Shown piece after piece: positions 23,521 through 34,082 of a stretch of 64,000 nucleotides of DNA. Location: positions 16,500,777 through 16,564,776 of the forward strand of contig NC_051141.1 in NCBI RefSeq assembly GCF_014839805.1. Reading direction: 5' to 3'. The notes below the pieces were generated by a model. That model made no database searches. It was not told the DNA's origin and saw nothing but the letters and a program-made list of their open reading frames with translations. Each line of letters begins with the position of its first letter. The stretch's first letter is position 1. The position numbers and the translations under genes are program-made. This DNA is from Manduca sexta (Eukaryota > Arthropoda > Insecta > Lepidoptera > Sphingidae).

Positions 23521-23832
23521 TTTTACTGGTGGCAGGTCGTTCATATGTCAGAAATAGACATTACGGTGGTAGCCTGGGTAGGTACCACCGCAATGTCTAT
23601 TTCTACCGCCAATCAGTAGTGTGTAGTCGTTGTTGTGTTCCAGTTAGAAGGACATTATAGGCAGTGTAACTACTGGACATAATAAGACTTAACATCTCAT
23701 GTCTCAGGATAGCCAGCGCAGTGGAATACTGAACAATACTTGGCAATTCAAGGTGTTGGATTGGGTTTCTGCTGTTTATGGGCAGTCGTATCGCTTACCA
23801 TTAGGTCATTCAAAGCAATAAAAACGAAATAG
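23521..23832 (+). repeat. SINE family D, near full length, with internal hairpin
   Basis: Full order: TACTGGTGGCAGGT, GGGTAGGTACCACCGCAATG, 'gccaatcagtagtgtgtagt', AACTACTGGACATAATAAG, GCGCAGTGGAATACTGAACA, 'tgtttatgggcagtcgtatc' and CATTCAAAGCAATAAAAACG. Bases 23550-23571 and 23583-23604 form a 22-bp inverted pair with one mismatch, from a local inverted duplication. Copies occur at 19319, 27246, 49564 and as fragments. Confidence 0.8.
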
Positions 23833-24379
23833 GATAGAATGTGAAAAATGTTCCTAATACCATAAACCAATGGTAAAGTATTCCAATAACCACGAGACCG
23901 ACTCCCGATGTCGCCTGCATGAAGCATGGGCGTACCGTGTCTTAATTTATTATACCCAACCGCATTCGACGCAAAAAACAAACATTAACTTACTAAACGG
24001 TAAACTAAGGATTTGGTTACCGTTCAAAGAAGTTCAACTTGCAATATCGTTTTACCGACTGATAAATAAACGGCATGCGATATTGGACTTTACAACGTAA
24101 ATATAAGGTGGTGTGGTGTTGTCAGCGGTTGTTATGTAAGTTGGTTTGGTAATAAATCATTAAGCCGCTAAGGGTCGCGCCGCTCTTAGAAATTTACAAA
24201 TATGATGGATAGTAATGGGAAGTGAGTAGGTTCGATTATGGTGTGATTTGGAATGTTTGGAAGTAGATTTAAGTAATAATAAAATGTATACGAATGATAG
24301 TTGGTATACATATTTTCTCTTCGGTGAATAATTAATTATTGATTCATAATACTTTTTTTATTTATTGGTTCATCATTTT
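23833..24379. other. non-coding, no gene seen
   Basis: AT-rich sequence; two overlapping short frames on opposite strands have no support. Confidence 0.5.
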
Positions 24380-24570
24380 AGCCGGGAATCGTCCATTGCT
24401 GGACATAGGCCACCCCCATTGAGCGCCATAGGGACCGGTTCTGGGCCGCCCTCATCCATCGGACTCAGGCGACCCTCAGCAGGTCGTCGGTTCATCTCAT
24501 GGGGGGCTTGCCTACGCTGCGTCTTCCGGTTCGTAGTCGCCACTCCAAAAATTTTCTGCACCAACGGGTC
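24380..24570. repeat. LINE 3'-end-like fragment
   Basis: GC-rich text: CGTCCATTGCTGGACATAGG, 'gggccgccctcatccatcgg', AGGTCGTCGGTTCATCTC, TACGCTGCGTCTTCCGGTTC. I recognise this as a 3' segment of a non-LTR element common in Lepidoptera, probably of the CR1/Jockey group (class inferred). Related text is at 48296 and 49505. The open frames here on both strands (24365-24580) belong to the repeat. Confidence 0.55.
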
Positions 24571-24781
24571 AATTTATTGATATAGCTGATATTAAGCGTA
24601 CATACAATATAAGTAGTTTCACAAATCCTTATAAGAAAGTAGAGTAGCTTCGACTTACGAGTTCACTTATATTAGTTTCAGAATAAAACTGAGAAGTCGA
24701 CCTGTAGTACTCTTTATTGGCGCGACCAGAGAACCAAAAGTTTTATATCAAATAATAATCAATACTCTACTGATGGTAAAT

Positions 24782-25499
24782 CAGAGCATTTTGATATTGC
24801 GTTACTTTTTTTTTGAAACTTTATACAATAAGTTGCTAGTACTAAATGTAAAAAAAGCGGCGATAGCCTAGTTGGGTGTTGAACGGACTGACAGACGAAT
24901 GTCCGCAGGTTCAAATCCCAAGGGCACACACCTCTGACTTTTCTAAAAAATCATGTGTGTATTCTTTGTGAATTTATTGTTCGCTTTAACGGTGAAGGAA
25001 AACATCGTGAGGAAACCTGCACATCTGAGAAATTCTCTACAGGAATTTCGAAGGTGTGTGAAGTCTACCAACCCGCACTAGGCCAGCGTGGTGGACTAAG
25101 GCCTAATCCCTCTCAGTAGTAGAGGAGGCCCGTGTTCAGCAGTGGGCAAGTATATAATACAGGGCTGATATTATTATTATTACTAAATGTAAAATAAAAA
25201 ATGTAAATTTCGAATAAACTAAATATAATTTAAAATTTACTTTATACATTTTAATTCGATTACTACTCCAAGTCACAGCGGCAACATCACACTTGTATTC
25301 AGATTTACAGACTCACAAACACGCCATATTCGGACTAAACTAGAAAATTATCAAAAACTCCGAAAATTCAAACCGTATTTTTGGTGGAAATATTTTTTTG
25401 GAAATAGTTATTTATTCATGATTTTCGGCACAATATTAGCAGAGGTAAAGACCAGTATGTGGTTTCATTTACTAATACAGTATGAAAATGAGCCTCTAC
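24782..25499. mobile_element. TA-target MITE, family E, interrupted by a SINE
   Basis: The left end CAGAGCATTTTGATATTGCG and the right end (read inward AGGCTCATTTTCATACTG) match family E. Interior landmarks (CAGCGGCAACATCACACTTG, ATGTGGTTTCATTTACTAAT) are shared with 43850. A family C SINE occupies 24857-25180. Removing the SINE leaves about 380 bp, equal to the intact copy at 43850. Confidence 0.7.
24857..25180 (+). repeat. SINE family C, full length, nested, 14-bp target duplication
   Basis: Complete copy from GCGGCGATAGCCTAGTTGGG to TACAGGGCTGATATT plus an ATT tail. TACTAAATGTAAAA stands immediately upstream (24840-24853) and downstream (25181-25194). The duplicated sequence belongs to the surrounding family E element, so insertion into that element is certain. 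Confidence 0.93.
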
Positions 25500-26872
25500 A
25501 ATGCTGTTCAAGCTTAAGCAGACGTTGCGCCACTTAAGTCCACAATTACAACTCTGTTTCTCTACGTATTCCATCAAAGCATGGAATGTAAGTCCTTAGA
25601 AAAAAAAAGGAACATTTTCATAATTACTTTTGTAGGATAAAAACATCGAATCCTATTCCATTCAAACAATCTTTCCCCAAGCTCCTCTTGTCTATCAGCT
25701 ACTGTATTTACCTGGACAATATGGAAAGTCTGGCTTGCATCATGAATTGCTCAATCAAAGTAACGTGTTAACTTGGTTCATAAAGAATGCGGTTACGGCC
25801 TTAAATGACGGACCGAAACAGGGATGACTTGGCACTATCTAACCCGTTGTGGTATAAGTTGTGAGCGTTAGTTTTTCGGTGACCTCTATGTCTTAAGCGG
25901 TAGCGTTTAGTTTTGTCTTCAAGTTTGAACTGGTTTAAAGGTGTCTGTCAGTGCAATGCTCGCTAATGCTTTAGCGTAATGAGCATAGGCTTGCAGTATT
26001 TGCATTTTAGTGGTGTTATATCCTAACGAGGAAGTACAGCTTATGATATAAAAAATGAGCCTTATACCAATTTAAAAGGTTAATTCTTTAAATAGTAATC
26101 GTGATGTGGTTTTACTTACAGTCACCAAGGAAGATGGTAACAACCACTAGGCTACAAATGTTTTTGACCTAGCTCATAAATATTACTTTTTGATTAGCGG
26201 TGAAACGATTCAACGGAGCTATTATTCAATATTATACTTCAAATTATATCTAAAAGAAACACCTTTGAAGTTACAATAAAAAAGCCCTAAAAAATTATTT
26301 CTCTCTCTTCATCTTTTAACTTAGATCATTCCTATAGCAACAAAAAAGCGGTATCTATCAGAGTCGCGATCATCAATAATGATTATCACTAAATCTGTCT
26401 GATGATGCACGGCGGAGAAGCGGAGGGAGGCGATACCATTCACACACAAGCATGGGAAATAAACTAGAACTTTTCGCCAATTATACAAATTGGTAATGTA
26501 GAGGACGTCAAGTAATGATAGATATTATGGTTAATTTTGCACATCTTAATGCTCCGTCGATAGTAGAATTATTCTAAATTATGTGAACTTAATAATATTA
26601 CTACTGATCGGCAAATTCTCCATTCCTACCTGTATGTAATGTAACTAGTTCACTAGTGAAGTGAATATAATACATATTATTCTACAATTACTGTTGCTGA
26701 AATCTACAGTAACATCATTATTTTATATTACCTGGTCTTACAGTAACGTTTTAATGAAGATACCGAAATTATAATGAGCTTTTGTTGGAGCATCATCCGC
26801 ATGAAACTTTTTTCTTGAAATAACCCTTCGTGAGTTTTCAGAGATGAATGTGAAAATCAGGACTTCCATATC
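25500..26872. other. non-coding, no gene seen
   Basis: AT-rich with moderately complex patches at 25800-26000. No repeat family or coding frame recognised. Confidence 0.5.
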
Positions 26873-26880
26873 GTCTAAAC

Positions 26881-27152
26881 CAGGGGTGGCCAACCGGTCG
26901 ATCGCGACAACAAGGCCAGTTGATCGCGGCAAGGCAAAAATATAAATACGTAGAACAGACCGCGCAACATACCTAATCACTAACTGCTGCACGCATCGTC
27001 TTGTATCATTTTTTAATCATAATATTAATAAATTATGTACTGTGAACTATGTTGTTTCATTTCAGATTTCAAGATGTATGTAGCTTGGTAGATCGCACAG
27101 AGTATCATCAGTGAAAAGTAGATCTTGGGTCTTACCAAGTTGGCCACCCCTG
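26881..27152. mobile_element. hAT-type MITE with perfect 8-bp target duplication
   Basis: 272 bp bounded by CAGGGGTGGCCAAC and its inverse GTTGGCCACCCCTG. GTCTAAAC is present exactly on both sides (26873-26880 and 27153-27160). Near the left end is a CGGTCGATCGCG block, and near the right end GTAGATCTTGGGTCTTACC. hAT transposases make 8-bp duplications; no transposase is encoded. A second copy is at 42736 in inverse orientation. Confidence 0.92.
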
Positions 27153-27245
27153 GTCTAAACTGATTTCAAGAATCATAAACGAGACAGTTTATGAAAATGT
27201 AAATGTTAGTGCAGTTGCGCGATAATCGCTGAACAGATCCAAGTC

Positions 27246-27533
27246 TTTTTTTATTGCTTTGAATGACGAGACGAGTTTGCCGTTCCCCTGATGGTCAGAC
27301 GACCGCCCATAAACAGTAGCAACAGCATAAACAAAGTATTGTTTGGCATTCCACTGCGCTCGTCATACTGAGACATGTTAAGTCTTATTATGTCCAGTAG
27401 GTTCACTGGCTACTAGGTTCATCAAACCGGAGCACAAAAGTGTATACACTGCTGCTTGACGGCAGAAATAGACATTGCGATAGTACCTACCCAGATGGAC
27501 TCTCACATATGAGACACCTACCACCAGTGAAAG
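27246..27533 (-). repeat. SINE family D, near full length
   Basis: Minus-strand copy starting with a T-rich tail and ATTGCTTTGAATGACGAGAC, through CCCATAAACAGTAGCAAC, TTCCACTGCGCTCG and 'gcttgacggcagaaatagac', to ATATGAGACACCTACCACCA. It is about as complete as 23521 and lacks the hairpin. Confidence 0.82.
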
Positions 27534-28291
27534 ATCGTTTCAATTTTATCCCAGATATATTGGACTTTTACCAGAGAGCTCAACATGACCGCGGTATAAA
27601 ATAACTACTCCGTTCATTTAGTTTTTACGTTTACATCAAGCTTGGTCGGATTTCGTGAAGCATTCAAAGAGAGCCCGTCAGTGTGTACACAATAGGTATT
27701 CAAGCAGTTACAAAGCCAGCGGAGTCTGCGGTACTAACAAGTGGTCAGCGGTAACATTTTAATCGCTGACACGATATCGCCGAATCATTGGGCTACCTGT
27801 GCCTGTTTAACTTGGAACTCGTGAGGCTGGATAGGACATTCATTATTTTACTTGTTTGTCTTTTTAGAAATACCCCAATGAGTTAAGGCGCAGTTATGTT
27901 TTTTTAGGGTACATACATTAATGCAGGACATGGTATGTGCCTTTCATCGCAATACATTCAGCGATTTGCATAGGTCTAACAAACATCCAAATATATTTAG
28001 ATCTCTCAATAATATAACAAGGATTATGGATTTAGAGCGGCAACAATTTCCTGGAGCTGTCTTAGAAACACAATACTATGCCAGAGTAAACAACGAGAGA
28101 AATATCGAATTTCAGAGTTCCGAAGTCCGAATACGAAACACATAAGCGAATATCTAAAGGTATATAACTAAGCCTTGTGGAAGCAATTAAAGGAAATAGT
28201 TACAAAGCCTTAACGCTTCGAGGCTTTCGGAGTACGTAATTCAATGTATTTCATAGAAATTTGTAATTTAGTTTATATAGGGTGGGCTTTT
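27534..28291. other. non-coding, possible regulatory patch
   Basis: 27640-27800 is less AT-rich and includes CCCGTCAGTGTGTAC, an initiator-like word, without other promoter signals. A 74-codon frame at 27921-28145 has no recognisable domain. Confidence 0.35.
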
Positions 28292-28455
28292 AGGAAACCT
28301 GCATGCCTGAGAAGTTCTCTATAGGAATTTCATGGGTATGTGAAGTCTACCAATCCGCTAGTCCAGCGTGGTGGACTAAGGCCTATTCCCTCTCAGTAGT
28401 AGAGGAGGCCCGTGCCCAGCAATGGGACAGTATATAATACAGGGCTGATATTATA
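28292..28455 (+). repeat. SINE family C, 5'-truncated
   Basis: Starts inside the element at AGGAAACCTGCATGCCTGAG and runs to AATACAGGGCTGATATTATA. 5' truncation is typical of incomplete reverse transcription. Confidence 0.8.
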
Positions 28456-28853
28456 TGTAGGTGAGTTTTTTATGACAATAAGGGCATTATAAGCCACAAG
28501 GAAAAATTCTTAGGAGACTTATTGCTTTTTTATTCCAATGGATCCTGTTTTTTTTTAGGACAGCTTACAGTATACAGTAATCAGATTAAGTACTGTTAAT
28601 CTGTAATCAGATTATGCATATTTTTATTGTCATTGCCAAAAATGTTTTCGTAAAATTTAATCCAGATTATAAACTGAAAATTGCTCTACCGTTAAAAGTG
28701 AACGCAAACCGATTCGGGTATTTCCAAGCTTATTAATAGATTAATAAAATATAATAATGGTTGGACAGCTTCATCACTTTTCGGAATAACGCGTGCGTTA
28801 ATTGACATCTGAAGCTACGCCACAATAGCATTAATATTTAACACACTAAAAGC

Positions 28854-29006
28854 TATTTTCAATAAACGATCTCAATCTCAATCTTCAATCGTTTTCCGAG
28901 AATTAACGAAACAAAATAACTCATTTGTGAGTGTGTTAAAAAACACTGTTCTGATTGGTAAGTTTTTGCGATCAAATAAAGCGATTGAGATCGTTTACTG
29001 GAAATG
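28854..29006. mobile_element. short TIR element, family M
   Basis: The best-preserved ends of the family: left TTTTCAATAAACGATCTC, right GATTGAGATCGTTTACTGG. The interior has CAAAATAACTCATTTGTGAG and TTCTGATTGGTAAG. It is non-coding. Confidence 0.68.
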
Positions 29007-29183
29007 GTGTAAGGCGTAAAAATAATATCATGTATCGATATCAAATGTCAAATGCAACAATTAATATCACATATACACAGACGTCTTTCATCCATGGAGA
29101 GATAAGCAGGGGTGTACCTTGTGCACCCATTTACCGCCACGTGTGCTTCATACTACGATGCTTTAGGGGGCGAGTCCATTCCA

Positions 29184-29432
29184 TATTTTTTTTTTTATTT
29201 GGGCACGACAAATGGATGTCATTGAACCTGATGGTATATGGAGTGGGGTTGACTGACGAGAGATGATTACCTCTCGGCAGTCGACACAATTATGCCGGCC
29301 TGCGAGCACAAATTCCTGACTACGGACTGATACTGAGTAGAAAAATCCAATATTAACTTGCCCGATCCGGGAATCGAACCCGAGACCACCACTATCTCGT
29401 ACCGTAACACAACTACGCCACTGAGCCACTCG
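29184..29432 (-). repeat. composite SINE: family A head joined to family B tail
   Basis: On the minus strand a tRNA-like head (CTCAGTGGCGTAGTTGTG, perfect B-box GGTTCGATTCC near 29370) and the family A linker (CTCAGTATCAGTCCGTAGTC, GGAATTTGTGCTCG) run straight into the family B segment GGCCGGCATAATTGTGTCGA and 'gtcagtcaaccccactccat', ending in a poly-A of about 12. The junction is seamless, so this looks like a true chimeric subfamily rather than nesting. Confidence 0.75.
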
Positions 29433-29648
29433 TTAATACAATTTGTACGTAATTAATACCGTTGTCAAATTATTGCGATGAATGGGAAAATCTCTTTCGT
29501 CTCAATTAATGTGACAGTGTCATTAAAATATTGGAATGGCGAAAAAAAATATCGCTTTTACCCGTATTGACATTATTTTCTGCCAAAATCTTAGATGTGT
29601 AGTTTATCAACACACAATAAGTCTTAGGTACATTCCAAACGTAAAGAC

Positions 29649-30084
29649 CAGTGGCGTAGCTAGGCGTGGGCGAAATGGGCCCTTGCCCACGACCTCGCAC
29701 TTAAGGAGGCCTCGCGAGGCCTAGATACAATGCCAACAGCTTCAAATCCCCATATATTTGTAAATTAAAACATCTTTCGATCGAAGCAGATTTAGCGCTA
29801 AATTATAAATGAATACTACAGACCTTCTGTGAAGTAAAAGGCCGAAGAACATTTCTTTTGTAAAAAAAATATTACTCAACTTACAAAATAAAATCTTATT
29901 CAAATCTATATGCTTATTAATACTCACCCACCGCACTTTTATATTTTTTCACTATCATAACTATCATATGTTGTGTCAAAGAACGTTTACTAACATAAAT
30001 TTATAAGGTACATCTTGACAACAAAAGAAAAAGGACCTCGCTGTTGCTACTTCGCCCAGATCTCTATTAGTCCATACGCCACTG
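29649..30084. mobile_element. hAT-type non-autonomous element with perfect 8-bp target duplication
   Basis: 436 bp beginning CAGTGGCGTAGCTAGG and ending TACGCCACTG. GTAAAGAC stands on both sides (29641-29648 and 30085-30092). Inside the left end is a GC-rich inverted pair around AGGCCTCGCGAGGCCT. There is no transposase; short frames crossing it are chance. Confidence 0.88.
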
Positions 30085-30092
30085 GTAAAGAC

Positions 30093-31338
30093 TTATTTAA
30101 ATAGATCCCTAATTAGGTAGTTTCTTTGAGCTATGACAACGTGAGTCCTGTGTTTACTCTTCTTAGTTAAATATGTTTGTCATATTTAAATACCGTGAAA
30201 GGCACCAAAGCTTATCCAATAAACGGGAAGCAAAATATGGAATGGAACACTAATATAAACTATATATTGTACTACAAAAAGAACAATAGATTTTATTAAA
30301 TTACAAATTACAGTTTATAATATATTATTTAAAATGTATTTTTAATTTTTTAATTACACTGCTGAATTCGATGTGAAATCTGACGAATACGCGGTGCAAT
30401 TAACAAGACATTAATCAGTCGTAGTCTAGCAATGGATTGTGGTGAATATTTGTACCGTGTTGCAATTTATTCTCTTTTACTAAAAATGTTCGCTTATAGT
30501 TGATGTTGAAAGTGAGATCGAAAGTATATCAGATATCTTCTTTGTAATGTTGTATTAAAATATTCTTAATTTATGTAGAACGTTAATTATGTTTTCTAAA
30601 TAAATAATGGAAAAGAGTTTATATTTTTTTATTATATTATTATGGATCTTGTGTATTATGTAGATTCCTTAAAGAAAGACAAGGAGTTTTAAGTCACAAA
30701 TTGCCCGTATTTACAATGTCTTTCAAAAACACTACGCTCATAAGCGCCTCCTTAGCGACAGAAACATAAAAAACTGAATTTCGCAAACCAAAGACCGAAA
30801 TACTTTAACATTAATTTAAATACATTCCAAATAAACTCATACTAACTTCCAAAAAACAATTCAAGATCGGCCACGCAACCTTTACTTAAAGAATGACAAG
30901 CAATAAAACCTCGAGACCAATCCAGGTGTTAGCATTCCGAGCCGTCGTCAAGCCTTCATATTCCGCCATTGGTTGATAAATGACCTCGACTCAGCTACTT
31001 ATTCTATAACCGACGCGTCTTCATTTATGATATTCAATCGGATTCAGATCTCAATGCTGCGAGATTGGACCATGTTGTTGGCGGAAGCGAGTACAGGCTC
31101 CTATTACGTAGGTGGTAGCGAAAAAACGGTTTTATATTATTTTATTACATTTTATTGTACGCCATGGATAAAAATAATGTAAAAAGAAAAGAGAAAAAAG
31201 TACAAATGGCGGTCTTATCGCGCAAGGCAATCTCTTACAGACAACCATGGGATGGATATAAGAGAAAACGGAATAATAAAGGGCAGCATAAGGTGTACGA
31301 AGGATATAATTAATTACTTACTTAAAGGTTAAAAAAAA
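30093..31338. other. non-coding, no gene seen
   Basis: AT-rich. A less AT-rich patch at 30365-30420 (GAATTCGATGTGAAATCTGA) has no assignable role. Confidence 0.5.
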
Positions 31339-31376
31339 ATACTATACATACATACAAATACTATACATACATATAA
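31339..31376. repeat. 19-bp tandem duplication of ATAC-type sequence
   Basis: ATACTATACATACATACAA is followed directly by ATACTATACATACATATAA. It lies downstream of the LINE remnant on the minus strand and may belong to its simple-sequence tail, which continues to about 31437. Confidence 0.6.
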
Positions 31377-31443
31377 AAAAATACAATTATTGCAAAAATA
31401 CATACATATGTATATAAATATATATAAAAATGAGATAATAGAC

Positions 31444-31737
31444 CTATATATTAGCAATGTCTTCATTTAATTTGAGACAATGCTCTTTTATCTGTTTTTT
31501 GAAGATAAAGATTTTGCCCTCCTCAACGTAACTGGCAGAGCATTCCAAAGTCGAGCAGTGTGTACGGTGAATGATTTTTCCACGCGAGAAAATAATGCCC
31601 GTGACTTGCTAATCGGTAGAGTGCTTAAATTATCTACATGATAAGTCGCGTATGTATCACTATGAATAGGACAAATATGTGGAACTAGGTGTTGCTCGCC
31701 GGTTCGCTTGAAAAGCTTTTCCTAGTACATACGTCCC
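31444..31737 (-). pseudogene. C-terminal remnant of a non-LTR retrotransposon reverse-transcriptase ORF
   Basis: Translating the minus strand gives a run of about 75 residues with the hallmark tail of CR1/Jockey-group ORF2 proteins: a basic RTGEQHLVP region, SKSRALFSR, then TARLWNALPVTLRRAKSL. A frameshift near 31503 puts the final FKKQIKEHC-like stretch in another frame; its TAG stop is at 31444-31446. An in-frame TAG also lies near 31722. The polymerase core is absent, so this is a dead 5'-truncated LINE copy. The pattern 'RLWNaLP..lR' is known family knowledge; the exact clade is inferred. Confidence 0.72.
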
Positions 31738-31771
31738 TGTATTAATTATGAACTATATCGTTCAGAGCCAT

Positions 31772-31990
31772 CTATACGACAGCAGCGCAATCTATTAAAT
31801 TAGATAAAAAATCAACTAATTCGTACGGAGCGTACCTGGATAAAATTAATTCCAGATTGGGTGTATATGCGTACCAAATTTCATCAAAGTTTGCTGTCCC
31901 TGAGTTTTCTTCTAATATCCACCCATTTTCACAAACTTTCGCATTCCTAATATTAGTAAGAATTAAAATAAGATAAAGATCTAATAAAAA
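31772..31990. repeat. possible family G repeat
   Basis: Contains GTACCAAATTTCATCAAAG and TTCGCATTCCTAATATTAGT, phrases of the LINE 3'-like family seen at 2290 and 51412. Strongly diverged. Confidence 0.35.
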
Positions 31991-32033
31991 GCTCACGTTG
32001 GCAGCTACGTAAAATCAAAGTAAATAGATACTA

Positions 32034-32425
32034 CCATCGATAATATATATGTACTACGTACTAGATTTAGCGTTCCGAACATTCACTGTGTTCAACTGAA
32101 TTGAACTGCAATACATTCAAAATGACTTAAGTATGGTCAATATTGATAGCTTGTGGTTGTGTACGGAGTGGCGCTTATTATATATGAACTCGAGTCTAAG
32201 TGTAAACCTGGATTTGAATAAAAAATATTAATCAAATAAGCAAAATTATTTGTTGTTCAAGTGAATAAATAGATTATAACAGTGACCATGGTTGCCATTT
32301 TAGTTTAGATATTGACCAAATAATTTATATAGACGATCGTATCTATAGAATGTACGTCAATGATATTTACACTCTAATTGTTATTACAGTTATGGCTATT
32401 TTCCAATAATAAATGAAATCAATTG
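32034..32425 (+). repeat. unclassified repeat, family F, full-length copy
   Basis: About 390 bp from CCATCGATAATATATATGTA through GCGTTCCGAACATTCACTG, GTTGTGTACGGAGTGGCGC and 'gtaaacctggatttgaat' to AATCAATTGA. It matches 49103 closely along its whole length. No inverted ends, no long terminal repeats and no open frame are evident. AATAAA follows TTTG at about 32216. Confidence 0.7.
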
Positions 32426-33539
32426 ATTGGATTTGGATACTATTTAAATTGGCAGTCTAACAGTAGCGGAGGGTCTATATAACCCAATTCCTGCCGGCTT
32501 CCCATTATGTAGAATTTAATTATCATTATAACCATTTTGAGACCGCATTTATGCATACAAGTAGGTACCTATATGTTGTGTCGTGTTCCCTTTAGATTTT
32601 TATTACTTTTCGCCACTGCGATTTACTGTATCAGTGTATATAGTGGATAAAAATACGTGAATACAATGAACATTGCAGGAAGATTTCTTAATCAGAATAG
32701 AATTATAAAATATTATAAAGGAAAATATACACTATTCACGTAACTCTTCTATTTCGGAGATGATTTCTGTTTTCAAATCATAGATTTAATTTGTAGTTTA
32801 AGAGTGTGGTAAAATTGCAATTACTCTTTGTTTTTGTTGTGAAGATTCATAAGTATTGTATATTACTTGGTGTTGAATAATGGAGATGAGAATTTCAATA
32901 ATGAAATAACCCCAATAGAAAAAAAATAATAATTTAAACCAACCCTCTATTTAAGACAATAACCTTTGCCTATGCTATTACATGAACACAACACTTTATG
33001 CGACTCTTATAATTGATAATACAATAAAACACAGGAAAAACAACCTATTTATTATGTCATTTGACTTGTAAAATAGGTTTTATAAGGTAAATTACAAAAT
33101 AATTATATTTACCAATACCGTGGAATATCTAGTATAAAAAATGATGTCGTGAAACTTGATGTACATCTTGACATTGTTCTTCTTTACATTTTCAAAAATA
33201 AACGAATCCCAATGACCCGAAGTACTACCTTCAGTAACCTACATATATATACCTATACAATATACCTTTAAATCAATTATCGATCAACTGATTCCCGAAT
33301 TCTTTTTAACTCAACCAGGAAAATAAAAGACCTCGCAGTATAGTAAAAAACATCTCATACTAGCAATGCTAACTAAAACGTTAGGCGAGTCCAAAGTTGT
33401 TTTTTTATTCCAAGTCAGGCTATACAAGGCAACCTAACAAAGTACAACAAAGGGAAGTAGACAATTAATATTTCCAACTCCTCCCTATCTTTCTATTTGA
33501 TTAATTTCGTTGCGGGATAATGACGAATTAGTTTTCCCT
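32426..33539. other. AT-rich non-coding stretch
   Basis: No gene or repeat recognised. Confidence 0.5.
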
Positions 33540-33850
33540 GAGACTCGCCGAGCTTCACTGCTCGGTGTCATAAAATGCGTGCCATTGCTGACCCTGGCTT
33601 ACAGGAGTTGGTTATGATTATGGTTATGAGCTCCTTTTTCCACACTTAGTCCGTGAAGTAGTCGGGCCATTGGGCGTGACGTTCATGCCAGCCATGAAAC
33701 AAGCCAGCCTACTCCGACCAGAAGCGCAGGATTTTCCTGGCGTCTCTACAGGCTTCTTGGAGTGATCCCGTTACAGTTGTAGTGGTGGGTGGGTCTCTGT
33801 CTCTGTATACAAGGCAACATCGTCTGCGCGGAGCCTTATTCGTCTGTCAC
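33540..33850. repeat. GC-richer unclassified repeat
   Basis: Non-AT text such as GCCAGCCATGAAACAAGCCA and GAAGCGCAGGATTTTCCTGG. I have an impression of it from other lepidopteran DNA, probably an untranslated part of a LINE, but cannot prove it from one copy. Confidence 0.3.
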
Positions 33851-33907
33851 TTGTACCAGACACGCTATTATAAACGGCAACGAGAAGTAATCACGTCAGT
33901 CTGAACC

Positions 33908-33944
33908 ATCGATATCTTTGTATATGTAATACAAAGATATCGAT
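33908..33944. repeat. perfect 16-bp inverted repeat
   Basis: ATCGATATCTTTGTAT, a 5-base spacer, then its exact reverse complement. It may be a tiny fold-back insertion or a cruciform-prone site. No flanking duplication is clear. Confidence 0.6.
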
Positions 33945-34082
33945 AGTTTATGCAGAAATCAACGCTATGGAATTACGAAGGCTTTAGTTAGAGATGCCGA
34001 ATAGTGAGACATTGGATTCCAGGAACCCAATTTATATACACGAAACTCCCTAACAATGAAACGATGATAGAAATTCAATCAT

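Noticed and set aside
24365..24580. 71-codon plus-strand and 63-codon minus-strand open frames
   Set aside because: Both fall on the LINE 3'-end-like fragment; 3' untranslated text of a retroelement, not a gene.
32049..32389. Solo LTR (TGTAC...TTACA) for family F
   Set aside because: Two full copies continue with the same sequence about 35 bp past the supposed LTR end, so that boundary is not real.
33908..33944. microRNA precursor
   Set aside because: The stem is only 16 bp with a 5-base loop, too short for a miRNA hairpin.
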